Assembly: GCA_950295325.1 (NCBI GenBank)
Contig: OX485803.1
Span: 53,893,554 to 53,957,553 of the forward strand
Direction: 5' to 3'
DNA: 64,000 nt
DNA from: Polytrichum commune
Lineage: Eukaryota > Streptophyta > Polytrichopsida > Polytrichales > Polytrichaceae
Shown here in pieces: positions 60,048 through 64,000 of the stretch. The translations under genes were made by a program, and so were the position numbers. The notes beneath the pieces are model-generated. The model searched no databases. It was not told the DNA's origin and saw only the letters and a list, made by a program, of their open reading frames with translations. Numbering within the stretch: the first letter of the stretch is position 1; each line of letters starts with the position of its first letter.

Positions 60048-61322
60048 ATGGCGGACGCTAAATACCCCCCCTCGAACTTTTCGGGAGGGAATATTCTGTC
60101 AGGGGCAGCCCCCCGACATTTTTTCTGCACCCGACCGAAAACTGCTGCCCGCCCGCCCGATTTCGAAAAAACTAGTGTACTTGCATTTTTGAAGGCTACT
60201 TGTCCACAAATCCCATATTGAGTGCACTTCATTTTCAAGGTCTCAATTCCAATATATATGTTCACTTCCATTGAGTAAATAAGCAATTGACTAGATTTCA
60301 TTCTCAAAATGAAACCGCCAATAAAGCATGTAATTAAATTGGAAGTCAAAAATATTACAAAATCCTCATTACCACTGAGGTTATAATTTTTGTCACTTAC
60401 AATTGAAAGGGACTTTGTCATTCTAAAATGAAACTAAAATTTATGATTTTTTATTTTATTTTAAATATAATATAGTTAATACCTTCTACTATCACAAAGT
60501 TTTCATATACATTTAAACTAGTTAAGTAAGATTGAATGCAACTAAGTCTAATATATTCTGATTAATTCTAATTAAGCCCAATTAAATCAGAAAATATGCT
60601 TCCCAAAATAATTAAGCCTAATTAATCATAAATTATATTTACTGGAGTTAATTCCATTTAAATCATGACTAATTCCAGTAAGTACATTTTTTAATTATAA
60701 TTTATGATTATAATTACTAATTCCAGTAAATATAATTTATGATTAATTAGGCTTAATTGTTTTGGGAAGCATATTTTCTGATTTAATTGGGCTTAATTAG
60801 AATTAATCAGAATATATTAGACTTAGTTGCAATCAATCTTACTTAACTAGTTTAAATGTATATGAAAACTTTGTGATAGTAGAAGGTATTAACTATATTA
60901 TATTTAAAATAAAATAAAAAATCATAAATTTTAGTTTCATTTTAGAATGACAAAGTCCCTTTCAATTGTAAGTGACAAAAATTATAACCTCAGTGGTAAT
61001 GAGGATTTTGTAATATTTTTGACTTCCAATTTAATTACATGCTTTATTGGCGGTTTCATTTTGAGAATGAAATCTAGTCAATTGCTTATTTACTCAATGG
61101 AAGTGAACATATATATTGGAATTGAGACCTTGAAAATGAAGTGCACTCAATATGGGATTTGTGGACAAGTAGCCTTCAAAAATGCAAGTACACTAGTTTT
61201 TTCGAAATCGGGCGGGCGGGCAGTTTTCGGTCGGGTGCAGAAAAAATGTCGGGGGGCTGCCCCTGACAGAATATTCCCCTCCCGAAAAGTTCCGGGGGGG
61301 GGGGGTATTTAGCGTCCGCCAT
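60048..61322. mobile_element. Foldback element: near-perfect 1.27-kb palindrome
   Basis: The two arms (about 60048-60653 and about 60720-61322) are inverted copies of roughly 600 bp with very few visible differences, separated by a 67-bp AT-rich centre. The terminus is ATGGCGGACGCTAAATACCC, and TTATA flanks both sides (60043-60047 and 61323-61327), read as a 5-bp duplication. A G/C-rich outer section (GGGCGGGCGGGCAG-type) precedes AT-rich inner arms. A matching frame of over 100 codons occurs in both arms, reading outward, with no recognisable domain. The arms' similarity suggests recent insertion. The superfamily is not assigned. Confidence 0.92.
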
Positions 61323-61327
61323 TTATA

Positions 61328-64000
61328 ATCTGTGGCCTTGTTTTAATGACGTCTTTGGATCATTCAACTCCTTCAAAGCGACATGGGCCAAATTTGTGGG
61401 CATGCTGGTCCCCAGCATTTGGTTGCCAAACACTGATCATTGTGTTAAGTTAGACTCCTCGATACCCTACTAGGGACGTTATGCTATTTGTCACTATTAT
61501 CAACTAAATAAAATATCATAGAATTTCAGCATGGTATAGTATATTCTCTTGATAATTGATTCCACATAAGATTCCTCAAGATATGTCTCCGTTTGGTGGG
61601 GTCTAATTTTTAATATTTAAAAAAAAATTATGGCTAGAGACCCACATCTCGAGCCAACCTTTCAGTTTGATTATGAGTATTAACCTAATAGAATCCAAAA
61701 TAGAAATTTAGAATAATATGATGAGATTGAAGAATGTCATGTAAATTGAAGTCACCTCATCTCATACCAACTTGATTTTGCTTGGTTGATAAAACTGTTA
61801 TATTATTGAGAGATTCAAATTATTCTTGAAAAATTAAACCTTTAAAGGACTAATCAACCCAAAGTGGGTTGCCTGTGTGTTTTTGAAGTAACTTTATAGT
61901 TATTGAACAAGCCTTTGCGTTGTTTTTGAGTTAATACTGTTTTTGTAGTTATTTTGGAGTTAATGTTTTTCCCCACTCACAGTTATTGAAATTTCAAACC
62001 ACCTTCGACAATCGATGTCTAAGAATGTATTACCAAGATTTCTCTATGGGGTTTGGAAGTGCTCAAACATCATATAATTTTTCTCTGTCACGAAATATAT
62101 TCTCAAAGGAAAGTAACAAGGTTATTGTTTTGATTTTGTTTGTTATTCTCCATCACGTGATAAAAATCCACGGTTTCAACCATTCAAAACACGGGACATC
62201 TAATTTTGATGATGTGAAACCTGCTTTATTATCATTTATGAAAGAAAGATACTTCTGGTTTTATTTTTATGGTGATCCAAAATTCACAGTTACCATAAGC
62301 ACCAACATGTGGATGTAGTTTTAAAATCACCCTTATTGACTACCTTTTATATATCAACCCCAAATTCAATCACCAAATCATATAGTATAACACATCTTTG
62401 ATATCATGTATTACCCCCCCCTCCCCCCGTGCATCCATCATGAGTTAAGGAATTAAATAAATGACTAATAGTTTTATATAGTGACGTACGGTATCCATAT
62501 CTAATGTTAGGGCTTCAAAGTCCAAAGTCGTGGGAGGAAGAATGGGATGAGTGTTTCTTATGTTGGTGGCAAAACGACTTACCGGGGCCATGGCATATGC
62601 ACGAATGGGCAAGAATCTAAGCCTTGTCGGCCCCAGAACCTCATTTCACTCAAGATCCAAACTCTATCAACACACTATTCCCAAGATCGTGTTCTCCTTT
62701 TTAGGGAGTATATCCATGAGGATAAGTAAATGGAAAATTTAAGCATACCCTCCTACGAGATTACAATAGTGACGTTGTGCAATGAGTCGTCATTAAAGTA
62801 CATTAATGCTCCAATGACCATGCGAGAGGTTTGTACAAAGGGCCTTTTACATAAGTAACATTCCAAAAAATGGACAAAGTGTAATTCTAGAAAGAGCCCA
62901 ATTTTAGGAACAAAGTGTTGCAAAATAATAAGCAATATGCACTCCATAGTATTCCGACTCCCAAGGCTTACTAGATTGAATGTTGTCCGGTGTCCATATG
63001 TCAACTTGTATATGTGTAACTATATATGGAGTATGTTGAGTCTTGTCTTTAAGGCCACGGATTTGGGCTTGGGGTTTGTGGCATCTATGTGCTAAGCTCA
63101 TTCATCATAGATGAAGGTGCTCTAGTAAAAACAAGCCTCATGTTGGTGTAAGGCATATTCATTCCAAGGAAATTTCACTACATTGATTTGGGGTTCTCTA
63201 ATGTTCTTTATGGAGTCAACTAATTTAGAAATCGTTTTAGGTTTTAGACCGCCTTGAGCACTAGGTTTCACCTTTCAAATGAATGTGTCAACGTATACAT
63301 CACAAATCCTTAGCCAAAGATTTGTATTATCTACATAAACTTGTCCATTACAAAGGTGATAATGCAACGACTTATTATGTAACTTTAAAATGCATATGTT
63401 TACATGATTTGACCATGGAATGGCATCAAAATTTCACAAGGGGTTTGCTTTTACTAGGGTCCTTTCATCCATAATGGATAAGTTTACATAGACTCCGCAA
63501 AACCCTAACATGTCTCTAAGTCCTCATACACATAGGGGCCATAGTTTCGTGGCTTTTATGTACACTCATCCATCCATAAGGTGAAAACATAATGAACTTA
63601 TCTCTATTTGGTTTTTACCCTTTCAAAGTTGTTTGACCTTTGTACATAGAGACCAAAAGAAGTCTACTATATTTGAGGTAAATAGTGCCAATTGCTACGT
63701 CTACAATTTCAAACATTACAGACAATTTTTGTCTTATTATAGAGTTCAAATTTTTACATCAAAGTACACACATGTAGTTTGAACACTTGTAATACATAAA
63801 ATATTTCCTTGTTGGAGAATGTGGTTGTTTCTTAATCAAGGAAATTATATCCTGAATAGAACGTGGCACCGACTACCACCAATAACTACCATGTAGTGGA
63901 ATTGAGCTGGATCGAATTAAGTGCAAACCTAGAGGGGAAGGTTTTTACTATAGCCTTTTGATTGTATATGCATGTCACAAATCCCTAGTTCACTGGCCTT
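61328..64000. other. Intergenic to window end; possible decayed coding on the minus strand
   Basis: No intact gene. Around 62750-63300 the minus strand holds adjoining frames with phrases such as KPKTISKLVDSIKNI, FPWNEYALHQHEACF and HIQVDIWTPDNI that read like a broken protein, possibly a retroelement integrase fragment. No catalytic triad could be assigned. C runs occur at 62414-62426. Confidence 0.4.

Noticed and set aside
60011-60421. 136-codon minus-strand frame, with its near-identical partner at 60947-61312 on the plus strand, as genes
   Set aside because: The two are mirror images because they lie in the arms of the foldback palindrome. They have no known domain and run through the terminal inverted repeats.
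62753-63101. LTR-retroelement integrase
   Set aside because: The phrase VDIWTPDNI is suggestive, but no zinc finger, no DDE series and no long terminal repeats were found; left as unassigned decayed coding.

Overview
This is a gene-poor, AT-rich stretch of a nuclear plant genome. The evidence is three intron-rich genes with GT-AG introns, all in plant-type families, plus plant DNA-transposon families and a short TTTAGGG telomere-type run. The species cannot be named from this window. The multicopper oxidase belongs to the land-plant LPR type. The intergenic DNA is dominated by DNA transposons rather than by intact LTR retroelements. Nothing here is prokaryotic: there is no operon, CRISPR array, rRNA or convincing tRNA.

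Layout. 1-6.5 kb: dispersed non-coding repeats, including an 810-bp inverted-repeat element (105-914) whose empty site is preserved in a sister repeat nearby. 6.57-10.87 kb: a complete but dead PIF/Harbinger transposon with its two divergent ORFs, terminal inverted repeats and a TAA target duplication. 10.9-14.9 kb: repeats and a candidate SINE. 14.9-21.2 kb (+): a five-exon secreted multicopper oxidase (LPR/bilirubin-oxidase type, 611 aa) with all copper ligands. Its first intron is built of tandem, decayed copies of the exon-2 splice acceptor. 21.2-27.0 kb: repeats and two small inverted-repeat elements. 27.06-30.46 kb (-): an eight-exon PLP-homeostasis protein (YggS/PROSC family, 242 aa). 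30.5-34.5 kb: no gene. 34.5-41.9 kb (-): a 15-exon gene (491 aa) whose C-terminal half looks like the regulatory tail of plant GCK-type STE20 kinases but which has no kinase domain. 41.9-43.6 kb: its repeated upstream region, with a (CT)n tract. 43.7-64 kb: a transposon-rich area. It holds three copies of one hAT-type MITE, a pogo/Tigger-like deletion derivative, PIF-type MITEs, a three-level nest of elements, a decayed LINE split by a CACTA MITE, and a 1.27-kb near-perfect palindromic foldback element.

The genes do not form a pathway. The oxidase is predicted to act in the secretory system or apoplast (ferroxidase-like). The YggS-type protein buffers vitamin B6 in cytosol or organelle. The kinase-tail-like protein is probably a scaffold or regulator. 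All three reading frames stay open across every proposed splice junction, which is the main support for the models. Transposon boundaries were set from matching terminal repeats and target-site duplications read by eye. Exon borders are predictions without transcript support.
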